Shown: positions 1 to 7,314, counted from the stretch's first letter. The stretch: DNA of 27,581 bases from CAZPMT01 sp964587655 (GCA_964587655.1 CAZPMT010000068.1:1-27581); one strand, 5' to 3'. The notes: generated by a model from the sequence alone, not told the origin. Numbers and translations: made by a program.

Positions 1-15
1 GGTCCATAATACGGG

Positions 16-44
16 CGCCCGTATATCGGTCCATAATACGGGCG
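16..44. repeat. Palindromic element family B, copy 1
   Basis: A 29-bp inverted repeat with perfect 9-bp arms (CGCCCGTAT / ATACGGGCG) around an 11-base centre. It matches 18223-18251, which lies inside the histidine kinase gene, at 28 of 29 positions. A second partial copy (1-17) abuts it on the left. Confidence 0.8.
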
Positions 45-73
45 GATGTCGCGGGCCGGCGTGTGTACTCTGG

Positions 74-93
74 ATTCCCGCTTTCGCGGGAAT
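74..93. repeat. Inverted repeat ATTCCCGC-n4-GCGGGAAT
   Basis: Perfect 8-bp arms with a TTTC loop. The half-element GAAAGCGGGAATCC recurs at 6722-6735 and 16156-16169 and, as the reverse complement, at 72-85. The core follows the ATTCCC-n8-GGGAAT pattern known as dRS3 in Neisseria and seen in many genomes as intergenic repeats. The other two copies are half-sites. Confidence 0.7.
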
Positions 94-127
94 GACGCCA
101 TTTTGGGATTGTTTCACAAGCTCTGAG
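85..127. repeat. Interspersed repeat, copy 1 (truncates the ankyrin gene)
   Basis: Matches 3654-3696 at about 36 of 43 positions in the same orientation; both contain CGCGG, AATGACGCC, TTTCACAAG and TCTGAG. The TGA stop of the minus-strand ankyrin remnant (114-116) lies inside this repeat, so the last codons of that gene come from repeat sequence. Confidence 0.55.
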
Positions 128-634
128 GCCACTCCGGGTGCTGCTCCAGGTCGAGGTCTATGTCGTCGTAATAGATCGCACACTCGCTCGTCCCGCCGAA
201 GGCATCGGGGTGGCCTTTCGTGAAGTTGTACACGACGATGATGTAGTTCGTGTCGACGCCGACGATGCGGTAGAGTTCGTCATACGCCTTAACAAGATAG
301 GGGAGCACGATCTTGGCCCCTTTTTCCCGCGTCTTGGGTGCGAACAGGTATACGTGGTCGTTCTTGAGGAGGCAGGCGGGCTGTCCGATAGCCGCAGCGA
401 AGCTCGCCTCGTCAGGATACTTCAGAGATGGATTCAGCCGTTGCCTGGCGGGCTCCGTGGCGCTCGATGCAGGCAGTACATCCACCACGGCAGTCTTGCC
501 GTTGCTCAATGCGTAGTCGAGCGGCGTCTTGCCCTGTTTGTCCACGATTGTGGGGTCCGCTCCGCCCTTGAGCAAGACCTGAGACGTTCCTTCATGCCCA
601 TGCTCAGCAGCGAGATGCAACGGCGTCCTGCCCT
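114..634 (-). pseudogene. Ankyrin-repeat protein remnant, truncated at both ends
   Basis: Minus-strand reading from about 632 gives G-R-T-P-L-H-L-A-A-E-H-G-H, the classic opening of an ankyrin repeat, then a second repeat ending near residue 50. An in-frame TAG (633-635) sits directly before the first ankyrin motif. The longest open stretch can therefore only start at a TTG (618-620) in the middle of the repeat, giving 168 residues. The rest (about 70-165) is a soluble domain I do not recognise, with F-x-x-A-I, a Y-x-x-x-Y-x-I-V-G segment and G-G-T-S near the end. The 3' end runs into an interspersed repeat that supplies the stop. I read it as the remains of a longer ankyrin protein; a short functional protein from TTG is the alternative. 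Confidence 0.6.
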
Positions 635-691
635 ACGAATCTGGATTCCTGTTTCCATCATACATTCTGCCCACAGTCCCAACACCAGAAA

Positions 692-1501
692 TCAGCGGCG
701 TGGTTTGCCCAGTTCCGCTGTAATGCCTTGTCGCAGGGCGACTCTGAGTTCCTGCAAACTTGAGACCTCCAAGTCAGGAACAATTGACTCACTCCGCAAC
801 ATCCGACTCCTGTTCAACCACGCAGTCTTCATGCCAGTTACTTGGGCGCCCTGGATATCCGATTTGAGGCTATTCCCAATCATCATAGCTTGTTCCGGTC
901 TTACGTCAAGTTGATTGAGCATGATCTCGTAGATGCGGCGGTCTGGTTTTCCGAACCCAACTTCACCTGATATGACAATCGCGACGAAATACTCCCTGAT
1001 TCCCGATCCGTCTATCTTCTCGCACTGTAGGTCGGGGGCGCCATTGGTCAACAGTCCGAGGCGGTACAGCTTCGAGAATTCCTCCAGGAAAGGATTGACG
1101 TCATCGTACAAAACGTGACGCTTGCGTCGGTTTCTGCCAAAAGTGTCGGCGAGCTGCGCGGCGAACTCAATATTGTCGACACCACACTTCTGGAGGGCGG
1201 TATGCCAGGAATCCAATCGGTAGCTGTGTCCCCATTCACGCAGAATCCTGAGATACGGGGCATCGCCTTCAAAACGGGCCCAGAGCCCTTCCCAAGAACT
1301 GATGCCGATTTCGAGACAGTATGTCCGTGCCGGTGATGCGCGCCACAGGTCACGACACGTCTCTCTCACCGTTTCGTGCAGTGCGTCAGCGCTAATGCCA
1401 TAACGTTCTTCGGCAAGCCCGCACGTTTCGAGGAAGGCTTCGCTTGCGGAAGCCTCCTCAATCACCAGGGTGTCATCCATATCGAGAACGAGTGCTTCCA
1501 T
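692..1501 (-). CDS. HAD-superfamily hydrolase (phosphatase-like)
   Basis: About 269 residues from ATG at 1501; a TTG four codons upstream (1513) is the alternative, and neither has a strong ribosome binding site. All four HAD motifs are present. Motif I is D7-M-D9-D-T11 (nucleophile and acid/base), motif II is L-L-T-N-G-A, motif III is the lysine in G-F-G-K-P-D, and motif IV is M-I-G-N-S-L-x-S-D. A helical cap lies between motifs I and II, as in the phosphoglycolate phosphatase/YjjG-like subgroup. It is probably a soluble Mg-dependent phosphatase on a small metabolite, with substrate not readable from sequence. It lies between the ankyrin remnant and the toxin-antitoxin pair, all on the minus strand. 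Confidence 0.85.
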   Translation of the reverse strand: MEALVLDMDDTLVIEEASASEAFLETCGLAEERYGISADALHETVRETCRDLWRASPARTYCLEIGISSWEGLWARFEGDAPYLRILREWGHSYRLDSWHTALQKCGVDNIEFAAQLADTFGRNRRKRHVLYDDVNPFLEEFSKLYRLGLLTNGAPDLQCEKIDGSGIREYFVAIVISGEVGFGKPDRRIYEIMLNQLDVRPEQAMMIGNSLKSDIQGAQVTGMKTAWLNRSRMLRSESIVPDLEVSSLQELRVALRQGITAELGKPRR

Positions 1502-1555
1502 GTTCCGGTCCAAGGCATGCCTCAGCGGCGGTTATCCGTCCGCCGTTCTTGGGGT

Positions 1556-1876
1556 TCAACACGGCGCTGGTTCGTGGGCGGTGGATGGTTTCGCTACGTA
1601 GCGCTTGACCTTGATGTCTCGCTCATGGTCGCGGACCTTGGCGACTTCATAGGCGGTCTGCATCCGAAGAAGGGTGTCTATCTTCGGGCCAAAAGCCTTT
1701 TCAATCCGCAGAGCCATTTTGGGCGACAGTGCGGCACGTCCGTTGAGAAGGGCTGAGAGCGCCGGACGCGCTACGCCGAGGACCTTCGCGGCCTCGGTGA
1801 CGGAGAGGTCGAGAGGTTCGATCACTTCCATCCTGATGAACTGTCCCGGATGGGCCGGACGCGCCATACGCAACAT
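1556..1876 (-). CDS. higA: HigA-family antitoxin (HTH transcriptional regulator)
   Basis: 106 residues. The N-terminus (A-R-P-x-H-P-G-x-F-I-R-M-E-V-I-E-P) is the HigA/VapI signature, followed by an XRE-type helix-turn-helix at about residues 23-63 with A-A-K-V-L-G-V-A-R-P-A-L-S. ATG at 1876 has AGGAAAG about 7 bases upstream. It lies 14 bp downstream of the HigB toxin gene in the toxin-first order usual for hig loci. It should neutralise HigB by binding and repress the shared promoter. A GTAAC-n7-GTTAC palindrome over the promoter is a candidate operator. The C-terminal 30 residues are polar and less typical. Confidence 0.92.
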   Translation of the reverse strand: MLRMARPAHPGQFIRMEVIEPLDLSVTEAAKVLGVARPALSALLNGRAALSPKMALRIEKAFGPKIDTLLRMQTAYEVAKVRDHERDIKVKRYVAKPSTAHEPAPC

Positions 1877-1890
1877 CGTTTTCTTTCCTT

Positions 1891-2181
1891 TCAGTGGTAG
1901 TCCTCGAAATTCAGGTCGAGGATTTCTCCTTGACTTTGGTCGACCCTAAACGTAATCCGCCAGTTGGGGGTGACGGTGAGGCTCCAGGTTCTTCTGCGGT
2001 CGCCGCGGAGTTGACGCGCTTTCCAGCTCGGGATGTCGCGAAGCTCTTGGGCGTCTTCCATCTCCTGCAGGAAGGACAGAATGTTACGTACCTTCTCGAT
2101 GACGGACGGAGCCAAGCCCGAGGCATCATTGCGTTCCATGAAGCGCCGTAGTCCCCGATGGATGACGTTTCGGATCTTCAT
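1891..2181 (-). CDS. higB: HigB-family toxin (RelE superfamily mRNA interferase)
   Basis: 96 residues, the usual HigB size. The family core is clear: L-R-D-I-P-S-W-K-A-R-Q-L-R-G-D-R-R-x-T-W-S-L-x-V, then N-W-R-I-T-F, ending in the conserved D-L-N-F-E-D-Y-H. Proteins of this family cleave mRNA at the ribosome. ATG is at 2181. No Shine-Dalgarno is visible on the coding strand directly upstream (the AGGAGG-like stretch at 2186-2190 is on the plus strand). A well-spaced promoter would place the transcript start almost at the ATG. The pair is probably a plasmid- or island-type stabilisation locus in this accessory region. Confidence 0.93.
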   Translation of the reverse strand: MKIRNVIHRGLRRFMERNDASGLAPSVIEKVRNILSFLQEMEDAQELRDIPSWKARQLRGDRRRTWSLTVTPNWRITFRVDQSQGEILDLNFEDYH

Positions 2182-2187
2182 GAAAGG

Positions 2188-2216
2188 AGGGTAACGGAAA
2201 AACTGTAACGTGTCAA
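2188..2216 (-). promoter_or_regulatory. Predicted sigma-70-type promoter of higBA
   Basis: On the minus strand, TTGACA (2211-2216) and TACCCT (2188-2193) are separated by 17 bases. The -35 is a perfect consensus; the -10 keeps T, A and the final T. The start would fall near 2181, the first base of the higB ATG. Confidence 0.5.
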
Positions 2217-2221
2217 GTTAC
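2205..2221. promoter_or_regulatory. Candidate HigA operator palindrome
   Basis: GTAAC (2205-2209), 7 bases, GTTAC (2217-2221), overlapping the predicted -35 of higBA; a further GTAAC lies at 2191-2195 over the -10. Position and symmetry suit autoregulation by HigA, but binding is inferred. Confidence 0.4.
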
Positions 2222-2302
2222 GCTTTACAACGACTGAATAAGAGCAGAACGGCGGAACGGGTGAGGCGGGATAATCACTCTTCATCTGTCACCTTCCTTT
2301 CC

Positions 2303-2332
2303 TTGACGTTGTACACGGCGCGGGTCTAGGAT
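2303..2332 (+). promoter_or_regulatory. Predicted promoter of the ADP-ribosylglycohydrolase gene
   Basis: TTGACG (2303-2308), 18-base spacer, TAGGAT (2327-2332). A start near 2340 gives a leader of about 35 bases containing the GAGGAG ribosome binding site. Confidence 0.45.
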
Positions 2333-2374
2333 AGTCTCGTTGTGCCAAGCCGGTTTTTCACGAGGAGACGCTCA

Positions 2375-3577
2375 ATGAGACACGTGCGTATTTCGTCTGC
2401 GTTCACGGCCGCCTTCATGGTGTGCATGGCTGCCCAGGCGCAGGAAGTGCGGCTTTCCAAGGAACGGTATCTGGACAAGTGCAAGGGCGCTTGGGCGGGA
2501 CAGATGGTAGGCGTCTGTTTCGGAGCTCCATATGAGTTCAAGTCCAACGGCAAGCCCATTACGGAACCACTCAAGCCCTGGAAACCGGACCGTGTTCAAG
2601 GGGCGATCGCCCAGGACGATTGCTACGTCGAAATGACGTTTCTCAAGGCCATCGAGGACTACGGCCTCGACGTGACGTTCGAGCAAGCCGGCAAGGCCTT
2701 CGCCGAAACCAAGTTTCCGCTGTGGCACGCCAATAGATTCGGCCGCGAGAACGTCCGCCGAGGCATCATGCCGCCGAAGTCGGGAAACCCGGAGTTCAAC
2801 AAGCACGCCGACGACATCGATTTCCAGATCGAAGCGGACCTCTTCGGGATTCTATGCCCGGGATTGCCGCTTGAATCGAACCGCCTTTGCGACGTCTTCG
2901 GCCATGTCATGAACTACGGTGACGGCGTGTACGGCGGCATGTTCGTGGGCGGGATGTACGTCGCGGCGTACTTTGAGGACAATGACGTGGAGAAGGTCGT
3001 GAAGGCGGGGTTGGCCGGCATCCCCGATGCGTCGCTCTACCACAAGTGCATCTCGGACGTAGTCCGCTGGCACGCAGAGAACCCGGCGGATTGGCTTTCG
3101 GCGTGGAAGAAGATCGAGGAGAAGTGGCAGGACGACGTGGATTGCGAGCCGGGCAAGCCGTTCAATATTGACGCCAAGCTCAACGGCGCATACATCGTGA
3201 TGGGTCTGCTCTATGGCGACGGCGACTTCGCGAAAACGATCGAGGTCGCCACGCGATGCGGTCAGGACAACGACTGTAATCCATCCAGCGCCGCCGGCGT
3301 GCTGGGTTGCATGAAGGGGTTCTCAGCCATCGGCGCGGAATGGACCTCCGGCATCGCGGCCATCGAAAACACCAAGTTCGATCACACGGACTACTCGTTC
3401 AAGACCCTGACACCCACGTGTCAGAAGGTCACTGAAGCGATTCTGCAGCGCACGGGGGGCAAGATCGAAGCCGATGCATACGTCATTCCGCAACAAGCGC
3501 CGAAACCTCCCGAAAACCTCGAACAATGGACGAATCAGGAAGCGGTGTTCGCAAAACCGGCCTCGAAACAAAGGTAG
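2375..3577 (+). CDS. Secreted ADP-ribosylglycohydrolase-family protein
   Basis: 400 residues from ATG 2375, chosen because GAGGAG (2362-2367) lies 7 bases upstream and residues 1-24 then form a signal peptide ending A-Q-A-Q-E. A GTG at 2342 would put charged residues before it. Family features are C-K-G-A-W-A-G-Q-M-x-G near the mature N-terminus, Q-D-D (81-82) at the first metal-binding position, A-D-D-I-D near 147-149, G-G-M-F-V-G-G-M, and G-Q-D-N-D-C-N-P-S-S-A-A-G (about 296-308) in place of the usual G-G-D-T-D. These variants suggest a hydrolase for another N- or O-glycoside rather than a protein de-ADP-ribosylase. Export and the neighbouring lyase point to extracellular or periplasmic sugar degradation. 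Confidence 0.85.
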   Translation: MRHVRISSAFTAAFMVCMAAQAQEVRLSKERYLDKCKGAWAGQMVGVCFGAPYEFKSNGKPITEPLKPWKPDRVQGAIAQDDCYVEMTFLKAIEDYGLDVTFEQAGKAFAETKFPLWHANRFGRENVRRGIMPPKSGNPEFNKHADDIDFQIEADLFGILCPGLPLESNRLCDVFGHVMNYGDGVYGGMFVGGMYVAAYFEDNDVEKVVKAGLAGIPDASLYHKCISDVVRWHAENPADWLSAWKKIEEKWQDDVDCEPGKPFNIDAKLNGAYIVMGLLYGDGDFAKTIEVATRCGQDNDCNPSSAAGVLGCMKGFSAIGAEWTSGIAAIENTKFDHTDYSFKTLTPTCQKVTEAILQRTGGKIEADAYVIPQQAPKPPENLEQWTNQEAVFAKPASKQR

Positions 3578-3601
3578 CGTGTTGCTGCAAATGCGGTAAG
3601 G

Positions 3602-3618
3602 CGAGCACGTCATGCTCG
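3602..3618. repeat. Short inverted repeat between the hydrolase and lyase genes
   Basis: CGAGCA, 5 bases, TGCTCG, 24 bp after the hydrolase stop. No T-tract follows, so it is not a clear intrinsic terminator. Confidence 0.4.
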
Positions 3619-3653
3619 TCGATGCCCGCCACGCAGAAGGCGGTATCGGCAAA

Positions 3654-3696
3654 CGCGGAAATGACGCCGTTCTGGTATCCTTTCACAAGTTCTGAG
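3654..3696. repeat. Interspersed repeat, copy 2
   Basis: Second copy of the 43-bp repeat at 85-127 (about 36 of 43 matches), here in the 176-bp gap between the two exported-enzyme genes. Confidence 0.55.
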
Positions 3697-3753
3697 AGGA
3701 CGCGTGATGATGCCGGCGCTGTGCACGATCAGACGGCATAGGAGTCGCTAAGC

Positions 3754-6255
3754 ATGCAGGCAGTGATGCTCGCCGTGTGTATTGCCGCGGTCAACTGGCA
3801 GCATCCCGCCGGACTTGTGACGAAGGATACGCTGTCCGAGGTCCGCGAAAAAGCCGCCGCGGAGGACTGGGCGCGCCGGACCCTCGATGCGCGCGAGAGC
3901 TCTCTCGAACCTTGGCGGACCGTTTCCGTGGAGGAACTCCGAAACGTCTTCCCCAGGAAGCGCGCGAACGTATACCACAACTTCTCCTGTCCCGCCGACC
4001 GCATCCGTTTGAAGTTCGATCCGGTGAACCCGCGCCTCTTTCACTGTGACGCGTGCGGAAAGGACTTCGCCCCGGATACCGGCGCGGGCATCTACCCGCA
4101 GGGAGACCGGTATCACGGGACGATGTATGACGGTTGGGCGTGTCTCTTCTACTTGACCGCGTCTTCCGTTGCGGCGGACATGGCGCTGATCGGGCACGTG
4201 GAGAATCGAGATGATTGGCTCAAACGCGCTTCCGAGATCCTGTTCCTGTTTGCCGACACCATCGAGGGCCTGCCTACGATTCACAAGAACGAGGGGGACC
4301 CCGCGTGCATTCTCACGTATCACCGCGAAGGCGATAACAAGATCCTCAGCGACCTCGCCGTAACGTATGAACTCCTGCGAGATCAGTTGACAGAGGAACG
4401 CCGCGCCCGCATCGAGCAAGGCGTCCTCAGGCGGATGCTCGATGACATCATGCTTCAGCCCGAGTACACCTTCGATCACAACAACATCTACCAATTCCAT
4501 CGCACAGTTCTACAGACGGCCCTCGCCCTCGAACGCGAGGATCTGATCGACTGGTCTTTCGGCTATGGTGATTACGCTCCCGAAAAGCACCTGGAGCATC
4601 GCAGTCTCCAGCGTATCGCAGCCAAACACTTCAACCCCGACGGCGCTTTCTGGGAATTGTGTTCCGGCTATCACCTGTATCCCCTGGACGCCTTTTGCGA
4701 ACTGGCCGTGCTGTCCCGCAACCTGTCCCGCATGGACCCCGCACGCTTCGTTCCCGAATTGTACGACGCCACGGACCCGGCCAGCCCCGTCGGCAAGGTG
4801 ATCAAGGCCGCCCTCGAATGGTTTGTATCGATGGCGATGCCGGACCGCACTATGACGGTCGTGGGCGATTCCATGGCGCCGCGCGCGGGATTGGACACCT
4901 ATGCCACCACCGCCGAAGTCGGCTATCGTTATTTCAATGTGCGCGCCGTCGGCGATTATGAATCGCTGCGCAACGGCAAACGCACCTGGGTGGGTCTCCT
5001 GCACGGCGCGCCGCGGATCGTCCAGGAACCGACGCCCTTCACAAGTTCATATCTGTCGAGCGGGTGGGTATCTCTCCGCAACGAATGGAAAAGCGACCGC
5101 GTCTGGACCGGAATGAATGCCTTGATCCCCGGCGGCGGCCATCAGCATGCCGACCGGCTCGCGCTTGCGCGCTATGCGCTGGGCAAACTCCTCCTGTTGG
5201 AGAAAGCCACTCCGTACAATGACGCAACGACCCGGGAATTGGGAACGCTCTCGCAGTCGCACAACACGGTCACCGTCGACATGACCTCGCAGCCGCAAGG
5301 TGAAGCGCTTTCCCCGGAGCAGGTCCCCGTTGTGACCGCTTTTGCCGCGGGACCGCCGTTGAAGTTTGCCCAGGTCCGCGCGGATCGCATCTATCCGCAG
5401 ACAAAGGTATACAGGCGTTGCGTCGCCATGATCGAAGATATTGTCATCGACGTGTTCCGTGTCGAGGGAGGAACCACGCACGACTGGATGGTTAACCACG
5501 CCGGGACTGCGCCCACCTTCTCAGTGCCCACGCAGCCCGCGACGTTCGACCCGCCCGCCTGGCGGGACCACGGCACGGACAAGGTGCTTCAAGCAAAGGG
5601 CGATGCCGATTGGGAAGCGCGATGGCGCGTCGACGACGTGACCTCGCGCCTCACAATGCTGGGCGGCGAGGGTACACAGATCTTCGCAATCGAAACGTAC
5701 CCCATAGACAACGCGGTAGTCACCACGGACCATCCTCCATGCCAGACCCTGTGCGTACGGCGCAATAACGACGCGCCCTTCATCGCGATCTGGGACGCCT
5801 GGCGCGATCAACCTAATCTCGTGTCAGTCACGCGAGTGGGGGAGGGGCTAATGATCCGCACCCGGTCGAACACCTACGAGATCCTGCTGGCTCCCGGCGA
5901 GGCCGCATTTCCGCACGCCGTTACGCTGAAAAGCGATGCCGAATTCAGCCTTGTTCGCAATGCCGACGCGTTTGCGTTTGTTTCCGGCACGCACCTCGAG
6001 ATGAAAACGCCCGAAACAGAAGCGGAAGTCCACCTTAACGGAAAAGGCAACGCTTGGTCAGGGGAGGCCGGCCCGGGAGACGTGCCATACACTCCGCCCA
6101 TCGAGTACGACACCTTCAACGGCGTGGATCACCCACGCGACAGCAGCGGGCTCGCGCGCAGCGCCCACGTCTCAGGCGTAAGCCCTTGGGGCCGCCTGAT
6201 TGGGCTTACTCCATCATCGGGACGTTGGCTTACGCGCCTGTTTGACGGGCTTTGA
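3754..6255 (+). CDS. Heparinase II/III-like polysaccharide lyase
   Basis: 833 residues. The N-terminus is short and hydrophobic and may be a signal peptide; GGAG (3741-3744) lies 9 bases before ATG 3754. A C-x-x-C knuckle (H-C-D-A-C-G-K, near residue 105) precedes a helical region (about 110-400) expected to form the alpha/alpha toroid. The lyase core follows: G-G-G-H-Q-H-A-D-R with His463, then S-Q-S-H-N-T-V with His503. This is the Heparinase II/III family pattern of catalytic or metal-site histidines preceding a beta-sandwich (about 520-800). The family cleaves uronic-acid polysaccharides such as heparin or alginate by beta-elimination; the exact glycan is not readable. It lies 176 bp after the glycohydrolase, so a shared transcript is possible but not shown. 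Confidence 0.85.
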   Translation: MQAVMLAVCIAAVNWQHPAGLVTKDTLSEVREKAAAEDWARRTLDARESSLEPWRTVSVEELRNVFPRKRANVYHNFSCPADRIRLKFDPVNPRLFHCDACGKDFAPDTGAGIYPQGDRYHGTMYDGWACLFYLTASSVAADMALIGHVENRDDWLKRASEILFLFADTIEGLPTIHKNEGDPACILTYHREGDNKILSDLAVTYELLRDQLTEERRARIEQGVLRRMLDDIMLQPEYTFDHNNIYQFHRTVLQTALALEREDLIDWSFGYGDYAPEKHLEHRSLQRIAAKHFNPDGAFWELCSGYHLYPLDAFCELAVLSRNLSRMDPARFVPELYDATDPASPVGKVIKAALEWFVSMAMPDRTMTVVGDSMAPRAGLDTYATTAEVGYRYFNVRAVGDYESLRNGKRTWVGLLHGAPRIVQEPTPFTSSYLSSGWVSLRNEWKSDRVWTGMNALIPGGGHQHADRLALARYALGKLLLLEKATPYNDATTRELGTLSQSHNTVTVDMTSQPQGEALSPEQVPVVTAFAAGPPLKFAQVRADRIYPQTKVYRRCVAMIEDIVIDVFRVEGGTTHDWMVNHAGTAPTFSVPTQPATFDPPAWRDHGTDKVLQAKGDADWEARWRVDDVTSRLTMLGGEGTQIFAIETYPIDNAVVTTDHPPCQTLCVRRNNDAPFIAIWDAWRDQPNLVSVTRVGEGLMIRTRSNTYEILLAPGEAAFPHAVTLKSDAEFSLVRNADAFAFVSGTHLEMKTPETEAEVHLNGKGNAWSGEAGPGDVPYTPPIEYDTFNGVDHPRDSSGLARSAHVSGVSPWGRLIGLTPSSGRWLTRLFDGL

Positions 6256-6416
6256 TGCGCGTGCGTGTTGCCAGCGCGTTGACTCATGGGGATTGCATTT
6301 CGCGTAACGGAAAGGCCGCTCTCCGATCATCTCTGCGCCCTTCGCGCTTGCGTTGAAGCCCTATACGTTTGATCTGGAGCAGAGCGAGTCTTCCTTTTCA
6401 TTTCCCGGCTGAAAAG
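6256..6416. other. Intergenic, no feature seen
   Basis: Sequence between the lyase stop and the tRNA promoter. I see no gene, strong hairpin or repeat in it. Confidence 0.5.
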
Positions 6417-6445
6417 TGGACACGTCGCGTCGCATGTGTTATCAT
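6417..6445 (+). promoter_or_regulatory. Predicted promoter of tRNA-Arg
   Basis: TGGACA (6417-6422), 17-base spacer, TATCAT (6440-6445); each box matches consensus at 5 of 6 positions. The start would be about 10 bases before the tRNA. Confidence 0.65.
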
Positions 6446-6461
6446 GACCGTAGATTGCCGA

Positions 6462-6537
6462 GCGCTCGTAGCTCAGCGGATAGAGCACTAGCCTCCGGAG
6501 CTAGGTGTCGCGCGTTCAAATCGCGCCGAGCGCGCCA
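6462..6537 (+). tRNA. tRNA-Arg, anticodon CCG
   Basis: A complete cloverleaf can be drawn: acceptor GCGCTCG/CGAGCGC, D stem GCTC/GAGC, anticodon stem CTAGC/GCTAG with loop CTCCGGA (anticodon CCG), T stem GCGCG/CGCGC with loop TTCAAAT, discriminator G and encoded CCA. It reads CGG codons. Its 3' part (6491-6539) is repeated at 8622-8670, marking it as the integration target of the island downstream. Confidence 0.97.
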
Positions 6538-6539
6538 TT
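6491..6539 (+). repeat. Island attachment repeat, left (within tRNA-Arg)
   Basis: 49 bp from the anticodon arm through the CCA end, matching 8622-8670 at 46 of 49 positions (differences at 6496, 6527, 6533) with a 30-bp exact core. This is the usual attL/attR relation for integration into a tRNA 3' end. Confidence 0.8.
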
Positions 6540-6790
6540 CTCTTTCGGTGGCTGGTGGCAGGGAGATGGGCCGATTTCATAGGGGGCCCTTGGGGATATC
6601 GATACCTATCGAATCGTCATATCATTGCAGGTTTGCCTGATTCCGGCAGGCAAGCCAAATCAGGAAAGAAGAGCGCCGGCAGCATGACCCGCAACCGGGC
6701 CACCGCCTTTCCCGCACGGTTGAAAGCGGGAATCCGATTTGCGTAGTGTTGTACACGTGACTTTTTGCCGGGCAATGGGGAGAGCAAGGC
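6538..6790. repeat. Left arm of the island: inverted repeat and half-repeat, no gene
   Basis: Holds TTGCCTG (6633-6639), 7 bases, CAGGCAA (6647-6653), a perfect 7-bp inverted repeat, and the 14-mer GAAAGCGGGAATCC (6722-6735) shared with 72-85 (reverse complement) and 16156-16169. I see no integrase or recombinase fragment. Confidence 0.5.
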
Positions 6791-7207
6791 ATGGAGACAG
6801 TCGAGTCTCTTCTTTCGTTTCTAAAGCATCTATCACCCTTTCTAACACCGGTGATCCCCACCTTGATTGCCCTGTTCATCTGGAATTGCTTTGTCATTAG
6901 ACGGCTGAGGGACAAAGAGACTTTCCGACTGATCATTGTTCAACTTGATGTCATGCTACAGGCGTATACGAATCCGGGTATGTGTGCAAAGCCGAAACGA
7001 GAGGCTACCTTAGAAGCTTGGGCGAGGATAAACGACCTCCGCTCCACACTAACCAACAGAAGGCAGACAAAGGAATTCAGGGACAAGCTTGCGCGTTTTG
7101 CGAGGGACCCGTTAGCTGAAGTTGTTGCACGGGCAACCGCGCTCAAGGAAGAGGGGCTTAGACTGATTGGGGAGAGAGGGAAGGCTTCGGAAGACAACAG
7201 AGCGTGA
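6791..7207 (+). CDS. Small single-helix membrane protein, unknown function
   Basis: 138 residues with one hydrophobic helix (about 16-37, containing F-L-T-P-V-I-P-T-L-I-A-L-F-I-W) followed by basic residues (R-R-L-R-D-K). This suggests a short N-terminal anchor with about 100 residues in the cytoplasm, a charged and probably helical domain. GGGGAGAG lies 7-14 bases before ATG 6791. I recognise no family. It is the first gene of the tRNA-Arg island, 96 bp before the AlbA_2 gene in the same orientation. Both genes look visibly richer in A/T than the flanking core genes, which fits transfer. Confidence 0.6.
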   Translation: METVESLLSFLKHLSPFLTPVIPTLIALFIWNCFVIRRLRDKETFRLIIVQLDVMLQAYTNPGMCAKPKREATLEAWARINDLRSTLTNRRQTKEFRDKLARFARDPLAEVVARATALKEEGLRLIGERGKASEDNRA

Positions 7208-7254
7208 CTCATTGAATCTTGACGACTGGAATCATTATCGAAAAGGAGCCTGAC

Positions 7255-7314
7255 GTGCAGGATTCGGACTATGCGTTCATAGCCATATCTGGAGGGCCAA
7301 ACGATGTTGTATGA
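7255..7314 (+). CDS. Possible 19-residue leader peptide overlapping the AlbA_2 gene
   Basis: GTG at 7255 has AAGGAG (7243-7248) 6 bases upstream. Its frame runs 19 codons to TGA at 7312-7314, overlapping the first 11 bases of the next gene. Its translation would carry ribosomes over the second gene's own GGAGGG site. This may be chance. Confidence 0.25.
   Translation: MQDSDYAFIAISGGPNDVV

Larger units (their letters stand above)
1..113. repeat. Intergenic stretch packed with palindromic repeats
   Basis: The first 44 bases hold a 27-bp period: the 17-mer starting GGTCCATAATACG occurs at 1-17 and again at 28-44. This is followed by a dRS3-like inverted repeat at 74-93 and the start of an interspersed repeat at 85-127. 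No gene is visible. The array is cut by the window edge, so its full length is unknown. Confidence 0.7.

Noticed and set aside
138..914. 258-codon open frame on the plus strand
   Set aside because: It runs opposite the ankyrin remnant and the HAD phosphatase, whose motifs are clear on the minus strand; its translation has no recognisable domain.
3748..4500. 250-codon minus-strand frame
   Set aside because: Antisense to the heparinase-like lyase, which has family motifs; a by-product of high GC.
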